Shown piece after piece: positions 18,789 through 26,791 of a stretch of DNA of 64,000 nt. The notes under the pieces are model-generated. The model was not told the origin of the DNA and ran no database searches. It worked only from the letters and a program-made list of their open reading frames with translations. The first letter of the stretch is position 1. Every line of letters starts with the position of its first letter. Source of the stretch: an uncultured Hungatella sp. GTDB taxonomy: Bacteria > Bacillota > Clostridia > Lachnospirales > Lachnospiraceae. Location: positions 16,886-80,885 of the forward strand of contig CATLBR010000015.1 in the NCBI GenBank assembly GCA_949879795.1, in the 5' to 3' direction. The position numbers and the translations under genes were made by a program.

Positions 18789-21700
18789 CTACTCTACCCA
18801 AACTCCGTCCTCGTTTATACGGTATTCCCCGACCTGGGTATTTACCAGCATCGCACCCTGGGTTCCGTCTGACTGTTCATTGAGGTAATACCACTTGCCG
18901 CCGATGAACTGCCATCCTGTGCACATTTTCCCCTGGGTTCCGTCTGATACAGGATTCAGATAATACCATCTTCCCTGATCTTCTATCCATCCCACGACCA
19001 TATATCCCTGTCCGTTAAAATAGTACCAGCTGGCTGTTCCGTTGTAAGCGATCAGTGCCCAGCCGTTTGCAAACCAGGTATTGTCGGGTTTCCGGCATTT
19101 CCATCCTGTCTCATCCTTCACCCATGTATTGCCGTCGGATACACCTCCCTGAGACGACGCGCCGGAATTAGAACCCCCAGGACCGCCGCTTCCTCCCGAA
19201 CCGGAGCCGCCGCCGGAACCGCCGCTTCCTCCCGAACCGGAGCCGCTGCCGGAACCGCTGCTTCCTCCCGAACCGGAGCCGCCGCCGGAACCGCCGCTTC
19301 CTCCCGAACCGGAGCCGCCGCCGGAACCGCCGCTTCCTCCCGAACCGGAGCCGCTACCGGAACCGCTGCTTCCTCCCGAACCGGAGCCGCCGCCGGAACC
19401 GCTGCTTCCTCCCGAACCGGAGCCGCCGCCGGAACCGCCGCTTCCTCCCGAACCGGAGCCGCCGCCGGAACCGCCGCTTCCTCCCGTGCCGGAGCCGCCT
19501 CCGGAACCGCCGCTTCCTCCCGAACCGGAGCCGCTGCCGGAACCGCCGCTTCCTCCCGTGCCGGAGTCGCCTCCGGAACCGCCGCTTCCTCCTGTACCGG
19601 AGCCGCTGCCGGAGCCGCCGTTTCCTCCCGTGCCGGAGTCGCCTCCGGAACCGCCATTTCCTCCTGTACCGGAGCCGGAACCGTCTCCCGTATCAGAGCC
19701 GCCTCCGGAACTGCCATCTCCTCCCGTGCCGGAGCCGCCGGTACCTCCGCCGGAACCGCCGTTTCCGCCTGTACCGGAGCCGGAACCGTCTCCCGTATCA
19801 TCTCCTTCGTCTTCCCCGGACGATTGGATATTCAGAAGAAAATTCTGGGCTGTCACTTTCAGTTCGCCGTACCTTGTCTTAAACTCTGCTGCCATGGTGT
19901 TGGTACCTGTTTTCGCTTTCTTAAACGCCTGGCCGTTGACTGTGATCTCTATGTACCGCCCGGAATAATCCCCCAATGCCGTGTAGTCTTCACCCCTGAC
20001 CAGCTTTTCCCCGTTCAGCCACAACGCGGTAAACTCGTCAGAGTTTCCCTCAGATATCATCCTCTGGTCTTCATATTCTGTAACCTCATAACCATGATCC
20101 GTCTCACTGCCTACACCCCGGGACAGCTCATACCCTTCATCCGAGCACCTGCTCACATTATCGTCTGTGTTTTCTTTTACGGTAATCGTCTGTGTTCCCT
20201 TCACGGAAGATCCTTCCTTGCCGCCGAAAACTGCCTCTACAACCATTTCAAATGTTCCTGGCTGTTGGGGAATTCCCGAGATCCAGCCTGTGGCCGGATC
20301 CAGTGTGAGACCTTGGGGCAGACTGCCTTCCTGTATGCTATATACCGGCGAGACTGCCGCTCCTGTATTTACCGCTATAATATCATCTGTATAAGGCACA
20401 TACAAAACCCCGTCTCTCAGACTGGAAATCACCGAAGGAGCCGGATTGATCTCACCAAAGTGGACCGTGACACCCTCCATGTTGATTTTGATATAATTGT
20501 TCCAGTCCTCTTGGTTTCCTTCGTAATAAATATGAGAGAGATTCTTACAATCTACAAATGGATTCTCATATACCTTTGTCACACTGACAGGGATCGCCGC
20601 GATTTTCAAATTAAGGCAATGTCCAAATGCGGATCCCCCGATAACCTCCACGCCGTCAGGGATCGTTACGCTGGTCAAACTGTCGCACTGGTTAAACGCG
20701 TAATATCCAATACTTGTCACACTGTCAGGAATTAATACACCGGTCAGATTCCCGCATTCGCTGAACGCATACGTCCCAATCATGGTCACACCGGCAGGAA
20801 TCCTTATATCTGTCAGACTGCTGCAGCGGGAAAATGCACGATCCCCGATAGTCGTCACACCGTCCGGGATCCTTATATCCGTCAGACTCTTACATCCGTC
20901 GAACATACCATCTTTGACACTGGTTAGATTGTCGGGAATTACCGCCCTGGTCAGGCCCTCGCAGCCGCTGAATAAAGAATTCCCTATCTCGGTCACACTG
21001 TCCGGGATCTCCATACTTGTCAGACTGATGCAGCCGACAAACGCGTCATCCCCGATAGCTGTCACACTGTCTGGGATTGTCACATTGGTCAGGCTCCTGC
21101 AATTACTAAACGCACTAGCCCCAATCTTAGTCACGCTGTCAGGGATCGCCACGCTGGTCAGGCTTTTGCAGCCCCCAAACGCCTGAGCCCCAATCTCGGT
21201 TACTCCTTCCGGAATGATTATATTCTTCAGGCTTGTGCAGTCCATAAACACTCCCTGGGCGAATTTGGTTACACTGACAGGGATTGACATGTCGGCAAGA
21301 CTTTCGCATCCGGAAAACGCTTCTTCGCCAATCTCAGCCACGCTGTCAGGGATCGCCACGTTGGTCAGGCTCCTGCAGTCATTAAACGCTTTTACCCCGA
21401 TCCTGGTCACGCTGTCAGGGATCGTCACGCTGGTCAGGCTCCAGCATCCGTCAAACAGATAATTCTCGATGCTGGCGACGCCTTTGGGAATCGCCGCCTC
21501 CTTCAGGCTGCAGCACCCTGAAAATGCCTTTACCCCCACCTCAGTCACGCTGTCAGGGATCACGATGCTGGTCAGATTTTCTGACTTTTCAAACGCTCCA
21601 GTGCCGATCTCCTTCACACTGTCAGGGATCACCACGCTGGTCAATCTGCTGCATTCCGAAAATACAGAGTCCCCGATTTTGGTCATGCCGTTCTCGATGA

Positions 21701-22046
21701 CGATACTCACAATCTCATCCTTGTGGGCAATCCAATAGTCATACCAGGACATGCCCATACTTATCTCACCTGTCCCGCTGATGGTCAAAACCCCTGCATC
21801 CAGCTGCCATGTAAGATTGCTGTCAGACACTCCTGCCGCCCGGTTCTGAGAAAACAGCTTGGGCATCTCAAACGCCGTATTCTCCCCGGCGGCATTTGAC
21901 CCCGTTGCCTCGGGCGCGTCCGCTGCTGTCTCCCGATTATCCGGATCTTTTCCGGTAATGGCAGCCGCCGCCCCTGACGGCGTCAGTGATGAAACTACAA
22001 GCGCCGCTGTCAAAAACCATAACCATCTTTTTTTCAGATTTCTCAT
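18789..22046 (-). CDS. BspA-type leucine-rich-repeat surface protein with Gly/Ser stalk and choline-binding-like repeats
   Basis: The 1085-residue secreted protein has a signal peptide (about 1-30, ending GAAAA). About 18 LRR_5 repeats of the form SVTxIGxxAFxxCxSLTxVxIPD run from residue 95 to 525. A putative Ig domain (about 538-630, GSLPQGLTLDPATGWISGIPQQPG) and an X2-like beta domain (about 670-738) come next. A Gly/Ser-rich stalk (about 745-965) precedes C-terminal cell-wall-binding repeats of the GWxxxxGxWYYLN type (about 975-1085). Such proteins adhere to host or bacterial surfaces; retention would be non-covalent through the C-terminal repeats. It is monocistronic, and both flanks carry gene fragments, suggesting insertion. 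Confidence 0.9.
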   Translation of the reverse strand: MRNLKKRWLWFLTAALVVSSLTPSGAAAAITGKDPDNRETAADAPEATGSNAAGENTAFEMPKLFSQNRAAGVSDSNLTWQLDAGVLTISGTGEISMGMSWYDYWIAHKDEIVSIVIENGMTKIGDSVFSECSRLTSVVIPDSVKEIGTGAFEKSENLTSIVIPDSVTEVGVKAFSGCCSLKEAAIPKGVASIENYLFDGCWSLTSVTIPDSVTRIGVKAFNDCRSLTNVAIPDSVAEIGEEAFSGCESLADMSIPVSVTKFAQGVFMDCTSLKNIIIPEGVTEIGAQAFGGCKSLTSVAIPDSVTKIGASAFSNCRSLTNVTIPDSVTAIGDDAFVGCISLTSMEIPDSVTEIGNSLFSGCEGLTRAVIPDNLTSVKDGMFDGCKSLTDIRIPDGVTTIGDRAFSRCSSLTDIRIPAGVTMIGTYAFSECGNLTGVLIPDSVTSIGYYAFNQCDSLTSVTIPDGVEVIGGSAFGHCLNLKIAAIPVSVTKVYENPFVDCKNLSHIYYEGNQEDWNNYIKINMEGVTVHFGEINPAPSVISSLRDGVLYVPYTDDIIAVNTGAAVSPVYSIQEGSLPQGLTLDPATGWISGIPQQPGTFEMVVEAVFGGKEGSSVKGTQTITVKENTDDNVSRCSDEGYELSRGVGSETDHGYEVTEYEDQRMISEGNSDEFTALWLNGEKLVRGEDYTALGDYSGRYIEITVNGQAFKKAKTGTNTMAAEFKTRYGELKVTAQNFLLNIQSSGEDEGDDTGDGSGSGTGGNGGSGGGTGGSGTGGDGSSGGGSDTGDGSGSGTGGNGGSGGDSGTGGNGGSGSGSGTGGSGGSGGDSGTGGSGGSGSGSGSGGSGGSGGGSGTGGSGGSGGGSGSGGSGGSGGGSGSGGSSGSGGGSGSGGSSGSGSGSGSGGSGGSGGGSGSGGSGGSGGGSGSGGSSGSGSGSGSGGSGGSGGGSGSGGSGGPGGSNSGASSQGGVSDGNTWVKDETGWKCRKPDNTWFANGWALIAYNGTASWYYFNGQGYMVVGWIEDQGRWYYLNPVSDGTQGKMCTGWQFIGGKWYYLNEQSDGTQGAMLVNTQVGEYRINEDGVWVE
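19150..19810 (-). repeat. Gly/Ser-rich tandem repeat encoding the stalk
   Basis: Tandem units of about 36 bases encode GGSGGSGGGSGS-like peptides over about 220 residues inside the LRR surface-protein gene. The right part also has Thr/Asp variants (GDGSGSGTGGNG). Antisense frames over this stretch are Pro/Glu/Ala-rich artefacts. Confidence 0.9.
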
Positions 22047-22142
22047 CTCTCTTCTCCATTTTTTATGTAATCTTTATCCTCGCATTCACTTCCATTCCGG
22101 TCAGGCTGTCATAATCTCACCTTTCATAATCTCTCCCAGCCT

Positions 22143-22313
22143 TCACACCCTCTGATCCGGCGGCTCCCGCGGCCACCTGTCAGTTCTCTTCTCTTTCTGC
22201 AGCAGACAATGTATCCGCCCCTTAAAATAAAAATAGTCCTCCAGACTGTACACCCAGATTTCTTCCGGTTTTAGCGCTGTATCCATCACATCTTCCATTT
22301 TCTGCTCATTCAT
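22143..22313 (-). CDS. Small hypothetical protein (56 residues)
   Basis: The frame begins MNEQKMEDVMDTALKPEE and continues with WVYSLEDYFYFKGRIHCLL and a basic tail. A GGGGGAGG site lies 3 bases before the ATG, which is close but strong. The helical, aromatic-rich middle looks like a real small protein; I do not recognise the family. It lies upstream of the LRR gene on the same strand. The rest of 22047-22435 shows only an AT-rich stretch. Confidence 0.45.
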   Translation of the reverse strand: MNEQKMEDVMDTALKPEEIWVYSLEDYFYFKGRIHCLLQKEKRTDRWPREPPDQRV

Positions 22314-22435
22314 CTTCCTCCCCCATCCCTTAATATTTTCACCAAAAGTATTATAATATTCTTAAAAAAAATTGTCAATAATTTATAATCGATATTTAAT
22401 TTTATCTGAGGAATTTTAAGGAAGACCCCTCCAAG

Positions 22436-22624
22436 ATGGAACTATGCGCACTCCATATAAAAGAGATCATGATGGAACTGGGCTGTCAGATCCTGCCAGA
22501 GATTGTGGATGAATGCAATACGATGCTGGAGGACAGTTCCAAACGCCGGGCCCACTGGCAGATCAAAGACCGCTGTGAAAAACAGATGCTTTCCGTCTGC
22601 TTTCAATGGCTTTGCTTCCTCTAG
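22436..22624 (+). pseudogene. N-terminal fragment resembling an ISLre2/UPF0236 transposase
   Basis: The frame ILPEIVDECNTMLEDSSKRR then HWQIKDRCEKQML resembles the start of UPF0236 (ISLre2) transposases, which begin with a Glu-rich helix followed by R-x-x-W and a basic segment. It breaks off at the second copy of the 33-base repeat. No catalytic domain is present. The identification is tentative. Confidence 0.35.
22579..22611. repeat. 33-base direct repeat, copy 2
   Basis: Identical to 18438-18470 in the same orientation. The left arm of the hairpin present at copy 1 is degenerate here, so only the core stem CAGA/TCTG remains. Confidence 0.85.
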
Positions 22625-22765
22625 ATGATTCTCCGTCCCATCGTTTCGCCGCCTGCCGCCCTCCCATTCCCCCCGCCAATTATGCTCTTGTCTATTTACC
22701 AAATGTCTGGTATAGTTAAAATCATTACAAAATCAACAAGTCAAGCGCACCACAAGGAGGACATT

Positions 22766-24769
22766 ATGATTCTATCCTGCAGCCACATCTCCAAGGCCTT
22801 TGGGACGGATGTGATACTGGATGATGTTTCTTTTCATATAGAAGATTACGAGAAGGCGGCCATCGTGGGGATCAACGGAGCGGGAAAGTCCACGCTGCTG
22901 AAGGTCATCGTAGGCGAACTGGCCGCGGACCAGGGGGAGGCGGTCCTGTCCCGGGGAAAGACCCTGGGATATCTGGCCCAGCACCAGGACCTGACCAGCC
23001 ACCGCACTGTCCATGAGGAGCTTCTGGAGGTGAAGCGCCCCCTCATCGACATGGAGGAGCGGATCCGGACGCTGGAACTGGATATGAAGCACGCCCAGGG
23101 CCAGGAGCTGGAACAGATGTTGGAGACCTACACCCGCCTGAACCATCAGTTTGAACTGGAAAACGGCTACAGCTATCAAAGTGAGATCGTAGGCGTCTTA
23201 AAGGGTCTTGGGTTCTCGGAGGAGGATTTCGGACGGGAGATATCCACGCTGTCCGGGGGGCAGAAGACCAGAGTGTCTCTCGGCAAGCTCCTTCTGTCCA
23301 GGCCCGACATCATCCTTTTAGACGAGCCAACCAACCACCTGGACATGGAGTCCATCACCTGGCTGGAGACCTACCTGATGAACTACAAGGGGGCCGTGAT
23401 CATCGTGGCCCATGATCGGTATTTCCTTGACAGGGTGGTGACGAAAGTCATCGAGCTGGACCGGGGAAAGGCCATGGTGTTCCAGGGCAACTACTCCGCC
23501 TACAGCCAGAAGAAGGCCCAGGTTCGGGAGGCGCAGATGAAGGCCTACTTAAACCAGCAGCAGGAGATCCGCCACCAGGAGGAGGTCATCGCCAAGTTAA
23601 AGTCCTTCAACAGGGAGAAATCCATCAAGAGGGCCGAGAGCAGGGAAAAGATGCTGGCTAAGATCGATGTGCTGGAAAAGCCGTCAGAGGTAAACGACGA
23701 GATGAACCTGAAACTGGAGCCTGACATCACCAGCGGCGGCGACGTGCTCACCGTCCGGGGCCTTGCCAAGTCTTTCGGCGACAACCACCTCTTCTCCCAT
23801 GTGGATATCGATATCAAGAGAGGGGAGCGGGTGGCCGTCATCGGCAGCAACGGGACGGGAAAGACCACCCTCTTAAAGATCATCAACGAGATGCTGCCTG
23901 CAGATGCCGGGGAGATCACTCTGGGCACCAGAGTTCACATCGGCTATTATGACCAGGACCATCAGGTCCTCCACATGGAAAAGACTCTGTTTGACGAACT
24001 CCAGGACACCTACCCTACCCTGAACAACACCAGGATCCGCAACGTGCTGGCAGCGTTTTTATTTACCGGGGACGATGTGTTCAAGCGGGTAGGGGACTTA
24101 AGCGGCGGCGAGCGGGGGCGCGTATCCCTGGCCAAACTGATGCTGTCCAACGCCAACTTTCTCATCCTGGACGAGCCCACCAACCATCTGGACATCACCT
24201 CCAAGGAGATCCTGGAGCACGCGCTGAACCAGTACACGGGTACGGTGCTCTATGTGTCCCACGACCGGTATTTTATCAACCAGACAGCCACCAGGATCCT
24301 GGAACTGTCCGGGCAGACCTTCCTCAACTATATCGGCAACTATGATTATTACCTGGAGAAGCGCGAGCTGATAAACAGCCTTTTTGTCTCCGGCGGACAG
24401 GAGGCTTCCGCCGACAGGAGGGGAACAGGCCGGGGAGGTCCTGTCTCCGGGCAGAACGGGACAAAGTCTTTTGACGGCCGATCTGTCTCTGCATCGGCCT
24501 CTGCCGGGCAGACAGACGGAAAACAGGACTGGAGAACCAGGAAGGAAGAACAGGCAAAGCTCAGGAAAAAACAGAATGACTTAAAGAAGGCGGAGGATGA
24601 GATCGCTGCCCTGGAAGACCGGCTCGCCTGTCTGGACCAGGAGCTGATGAAGCAGGAGGTGGCCTCCGATGTGGGGAAACTTATGGAGATCCACAAGGAG
24701 CAGGAATCCGTCAAAGAACGGCTGGAACAATTGTATGAAGTGTGGGAGACTCTGGCCGAGGAAGTGTAA
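22766..24769 (+). CDS. ABC-F family ATPase (ribosome-associated)
   Basis: The 667-residue protein has two ABC ATPase cassettes and no membrane segment. Walker A motifs are GINGAGKST (about 35-43) and GSNGTGKTT (about 356-364), with signatures LSGGQKTR and LSGGERGR and two LLDEPTNHLD-type Walker B motifs. An inter-domain linker rich in Lys/Glu (about 240-310) and a C-terminal coiled coil (about 590-667) follow. ABC-F proteins bind the ribosomal E site and rescue stalled translation or protect against antibiotics; this one looks most like the YdiF/Uup-type housekeeping group. AAGGAGG 5 bases before the ATG at 22766 fixes the start; a longer frame to 22625 lacks support. Confidence 0.92.
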   Translation: MILSCSHISKAFGTDVILDDVSFHIEDYEKAAIVGINGAGKSTLLKVIVGELAADQGEAVLSRGKTLGYLAQHQDLTSHRTVHEELLEVKRPLIDMEERIRTLELDMKHAQGQELEQMLETYTRLNHQFELENGYSYQSEIVGVLKGLGFSEEDFGREISTLSGGQKTRVSLGKLLLSRPDIILLDEPTNHLDMESITWLETYLMNYKGAVIIVAHDRYFLDRVVTKVIELDRGKAMVFQGNYSAYSQKKAQVREAQMKAYLNQQQEIRHQEEVIAKLKSFNREKSIKRAESREKMLAKIDVLEKPSEVNDEMNLKLEPDITSGGDVLTVRGLAKSFGDNHLFSHVDIDIKRGERVAVIGSNGTGKTTLLKIINEMLPADAGEITLGTRVHIGYYDQDHQVLHMEKTLFDELQDTYPTLNNTRIRNVLAAFLFTGDDVFKRVGDLSGGERGRVSLAKLMLSNANFLILDEPTNHLDITSKEILEHALNQYTGTVLYVSHDRYFINQTATRILELSGQTFLNYIGNYDYYLEKRELINSLFVSGGQEASADRRGTGRGGPVSGQNGTKSFDGRSVSASASAGQTDGKQDWRTRKEEQAKLRKKQNDLKKAEDEIAALEDRLACLDQELMKQEVASDVGKLMEIHKEQESVKERLEQLYEVWETLAEEV

Positions 24770-24844
24770 CCCCGGCTGACGGCCGCGTGGGAGAGTGATG
24801 CAGGGCTCCCGCCTCCCGCCGTTTCCCCATGGAAAGGAACTGTT

Positions 24845-25078
24845 ATGACTAAAAAACGAATCGCCGCCATCGCCGCCCTGATCCTCATAGGGCTTTTGTA
24901 CCTGGCGGCCCTGACCCTCGCGTTCGTGGACAGCCCGTTTGCCAGAAGCTGCCTTATGGCCGCTCTGTTCTGTACCATCGTGGTCCCTGCGGCAGTCTAT
25001 GGGTATATTGTGCTTTTAGAACGTATGAAAAGGGATAAATCCGACGAAGAAGATCAGAAAGAAGAGGAAACATTTTGA
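24845..25078 (+). CDS. Small two-helix membrane protein
   Basis: The 77-residue protein has two hydrophobic helices (about 6-28 and 37-60) and a cytosolic acidic/basic tail ending EEDQKEEETF. GGAAAGGAA precedes the ATG. The family is not recognised. Its stop overlaps a TTG start of a truncated downstream gene, implying an original operon. Confidence 0.7.
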   Translation: MTKKRIAAIAALILIGLLYLAALTLAFVDSPFARSCLMAALFCTIVVPAAVYGYIVLLERMKRDKSDEEDQKEEETF

Positions 25079-25185
25079 ACGAAATCTATTTCCCAAGCTG
25101 CAATTTTACCAAAGCCAGTCTCGAAGCCTCCAAAAGGATACGGGCAGCCTTGCCGAGACGGCGGCCAGCTATGGTCCATGACTAA
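25075..25185 (+). pseudogene. Truncated start of a cysteine-rich (CCG-domain-like) protein
   Basis: TTG at 25075 overlaps the upstream TGA and follows GAAGAGGAAA. The 36-residue frame NEIYFPSCNFTKASLEASKR resembles the N-terminus of Fe-S CCG-domain proteins (IYFPxCNFTK). It ends after MVHD at the palindrome 25177-25206. Only the first motif remains, so it is probably a deletion remnant. Confidence 0.4.
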
Positions 25186-25206
25186 TCAGCAAGGTGATTA
25201 GTCATG
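25177..25206. repeat. 12-base perfect inverted repeat at the junction of two genes
   Basis: Arms CATGACTAATCA and TGATTAGTCATG are separated by 6 bases. It lies where the truncated CCG-type gene meets the convergent STM4011 stop codon. No T-run follows on either strand, so it is either a weak terminator or a rearrangement scar. Confidence 0.7.
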
Positions 25207-26791
25207 GTGTGAACCCCCACAGCCTCATCATCTCCTCATCCTCCCCGGAATCTCCTGCGGCCACCGCATCCTCGGGCGGGATTCCCAGCCAGCCGCACAG
25301 CGTCCTCACCCCCCGGGCTTTGGAGGCCTGAGAGGATACCGCCTGCAGACAATTGCCCTCCATGAAAAGCCGGATTCGGCCCTCTTCATCTTCATCACAT
25401 TTACGGGCCAGAGCCCTCATCTCTTCCTCCTTCCACGGCAGATGCCCGGGCCTTAAAAGCGTAATCTTGTAGACCTGGCCTTTCTCCTCATAGACCAGAA
25501 CCCGTGCGCGGCAGCCAGAAGCCTCCCGCCTGAGAATTTCCACCCACTTTCTGTCCAGCGGGTAAAAGATCTCCCTTTTTTCCTGCCCCCGCTCCTGCTC
25601 CAAAACCACATGTCCCCCTCCTGCAAAAACTCCTCCCGAAAACAGATGCCACACGTCCCGGCACCGCCTTCTGGCCTCCTTCACAGGCATGGTTGTGGCA
25701 AAAAACAATTTTCCCCTCCCCCGGAAAGACGGACCATCGGCATCTTCCCTGCGGCTGGAGATCATCTCCAAAGCCCGTCTCGTCACAACCGGGATCTCAC
25801 TCTCCCCCTCCGGAATCAACGTCCCCTGGATGTCCAGAAACACCGCCCCCGCTCTCCTGGGAATCCGAAACAGTGGGTAGACCCCGAACAGCACATAGTT
25901 CATCACGTCGTCCCTGCCTCCATAGGCCAGATAGCAGGAGCACCGTCTCCGGCCGCACACAGGCGGGCGTTCAAAAATCTGCCGTTCCTGCCCGTCATAC
26001 CAGTTTCCTTCCAACAGCGGACCGATATTGCACCTGCGAAGGCTGCCGTCCGCCTCCACAAACAGCCTGTCCCTGCACCGGCTGACGTCTGCCCTCACCG
26101 CTGCCAGTTCCCTGAAAAAAACAGGATCTATGTCCGAAAACGCCTGTATCTCCTGATCCGTGTACGGCCTTCGGGCCCCGTCCATCTTGTTGACCCACAG
26201 GTAGATATCCTCCGGCAGCTCCTTCCTGAGGCGGCGGATCACCTCCAGATTTTCCGGTGCTCCCACCACCCCCGCGCTTAGCGCAGCGCCTTCTTCCCTG
26301 ACACGTCTGCACTGTGCGGTAAATCTTTCTACAGAAGTCATCTCCGGGTGAAATGTGGCCCACAGCCGCAGTTTCTCCGTCATGCCTCCTGCCTTTCTGT
26401 AGGTTTCCACCGATTCTTTTACAGGAAAACTCAAGTTTGTCTGAGCGCCCACACAGTCCATTCCCCCTGCGGCAGACAGACGTCCCAGACCCTGCCAGTA
26501 CCAGTCATGAATCAGAGCCTCCCCGTAGGGCGTCACCATGACCGCCCCCGCCGGATAGGGCAGTCTATGCCTTTTGCCGTCCGCGGCGCGGTCTCCAAAC
26601 AAAGGGGGATCCTGCTCTCCACTCTCATTCCCACAGTTCACAAGGCTGTCCACAAAGCGCATCCACTGCTCCCTGTCTCTGTCCCATTCTGAGAGAGAGC
26701 CCCGCCTTTTGGAAAATGGGCAGTAGCTGCACCGGTAATTACAGCTTTTCAGGCTGCCCCTGTAAAGAATCATGGTCTTTTTTGTGAACAT
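25202..26791 (-). CDS. STM4011-family radical SAM protein fused to a HAD-like domain
   Basis: The N-terminal half (about 1-290) opens with MILYRGSLKSCNYRCSYCPF; the CNYRCSYC motif supplies the three cysteines for a 4Fe-4S cluster and marks the STM4011 family of radical SAM enzymes. From about residue 310 an extra domain resembles Cof-type HAD hydrolases: FLDIQGTLI (motif I with Gln in place of the second Asp), FATTMP (motif II), ASKARGVRTL (motif III Lys) and AAGDSGEDEEMM (motif IV). The start is ATG 26791 (GGAGGAG upstream) or 26773. It overlaps the STM4012 gene by up to 53 bases and is the last gene of the cluster. Its product is unknown. Confidence 0.85.
   Translation of the reverse strand: MFTKKTMILYRGSLKSCNYRCSYCPFSKRRGSLSEWDRDREQWMRFVDSLVNCGNESGEQDPPLFGDRAADGKRHRLPYPAGAVMVTPYGEALIHDWYWQGLGRLSAAGGMDCVGAQTNLSFPVKESVETYRKAGGMTEKLRLWATFHPEMTSVERFTAQCRRVREEGAALSAGVVGAPENLEVIRRLRKELPEDIYLWVNKMDGARRPYTDQEIQAFSDIDPVFFRELAAVRADVSRCRDRLFVEADGSLRRCNIGPLLEGNWYDGQERQIFERPPVCGRRRCSCYLAYGGRDDVMNYVLFGVYPLFRIPRRAGAVFLDIQGTLIPEGESEIPVVTRRALEMISSRREDADGPSFRGRGKLFFATTMPVKEARRRCRDVWHLFSGGVFAGGGHVVLEQERGQEKREIFYPLDRKWVEILRREASGCRARVLVYEEKGQVYKITLLRPGHLPWKEEEMRALARKCDEDEEGRIRLFMEGNCLQAVSSQASKARGVRTLCGWLGIPPEDAVAAGDSGEDEEMMRLWGFTP

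Noticed and set aside
19118..19968. Pro/Glu/Ala-rich frames on both strands in the LRR gene stalk
   Set aside because: Shadows of the Gly/Ser tandem repeat in other frames.
20782..21738. Tandem arrays in the LRR region considered as CRISPR-like
   Set aside because: The 69-base periodicity is coding: each unit encodes one LRR with varied codons, and there are no spacers between identical repeats.
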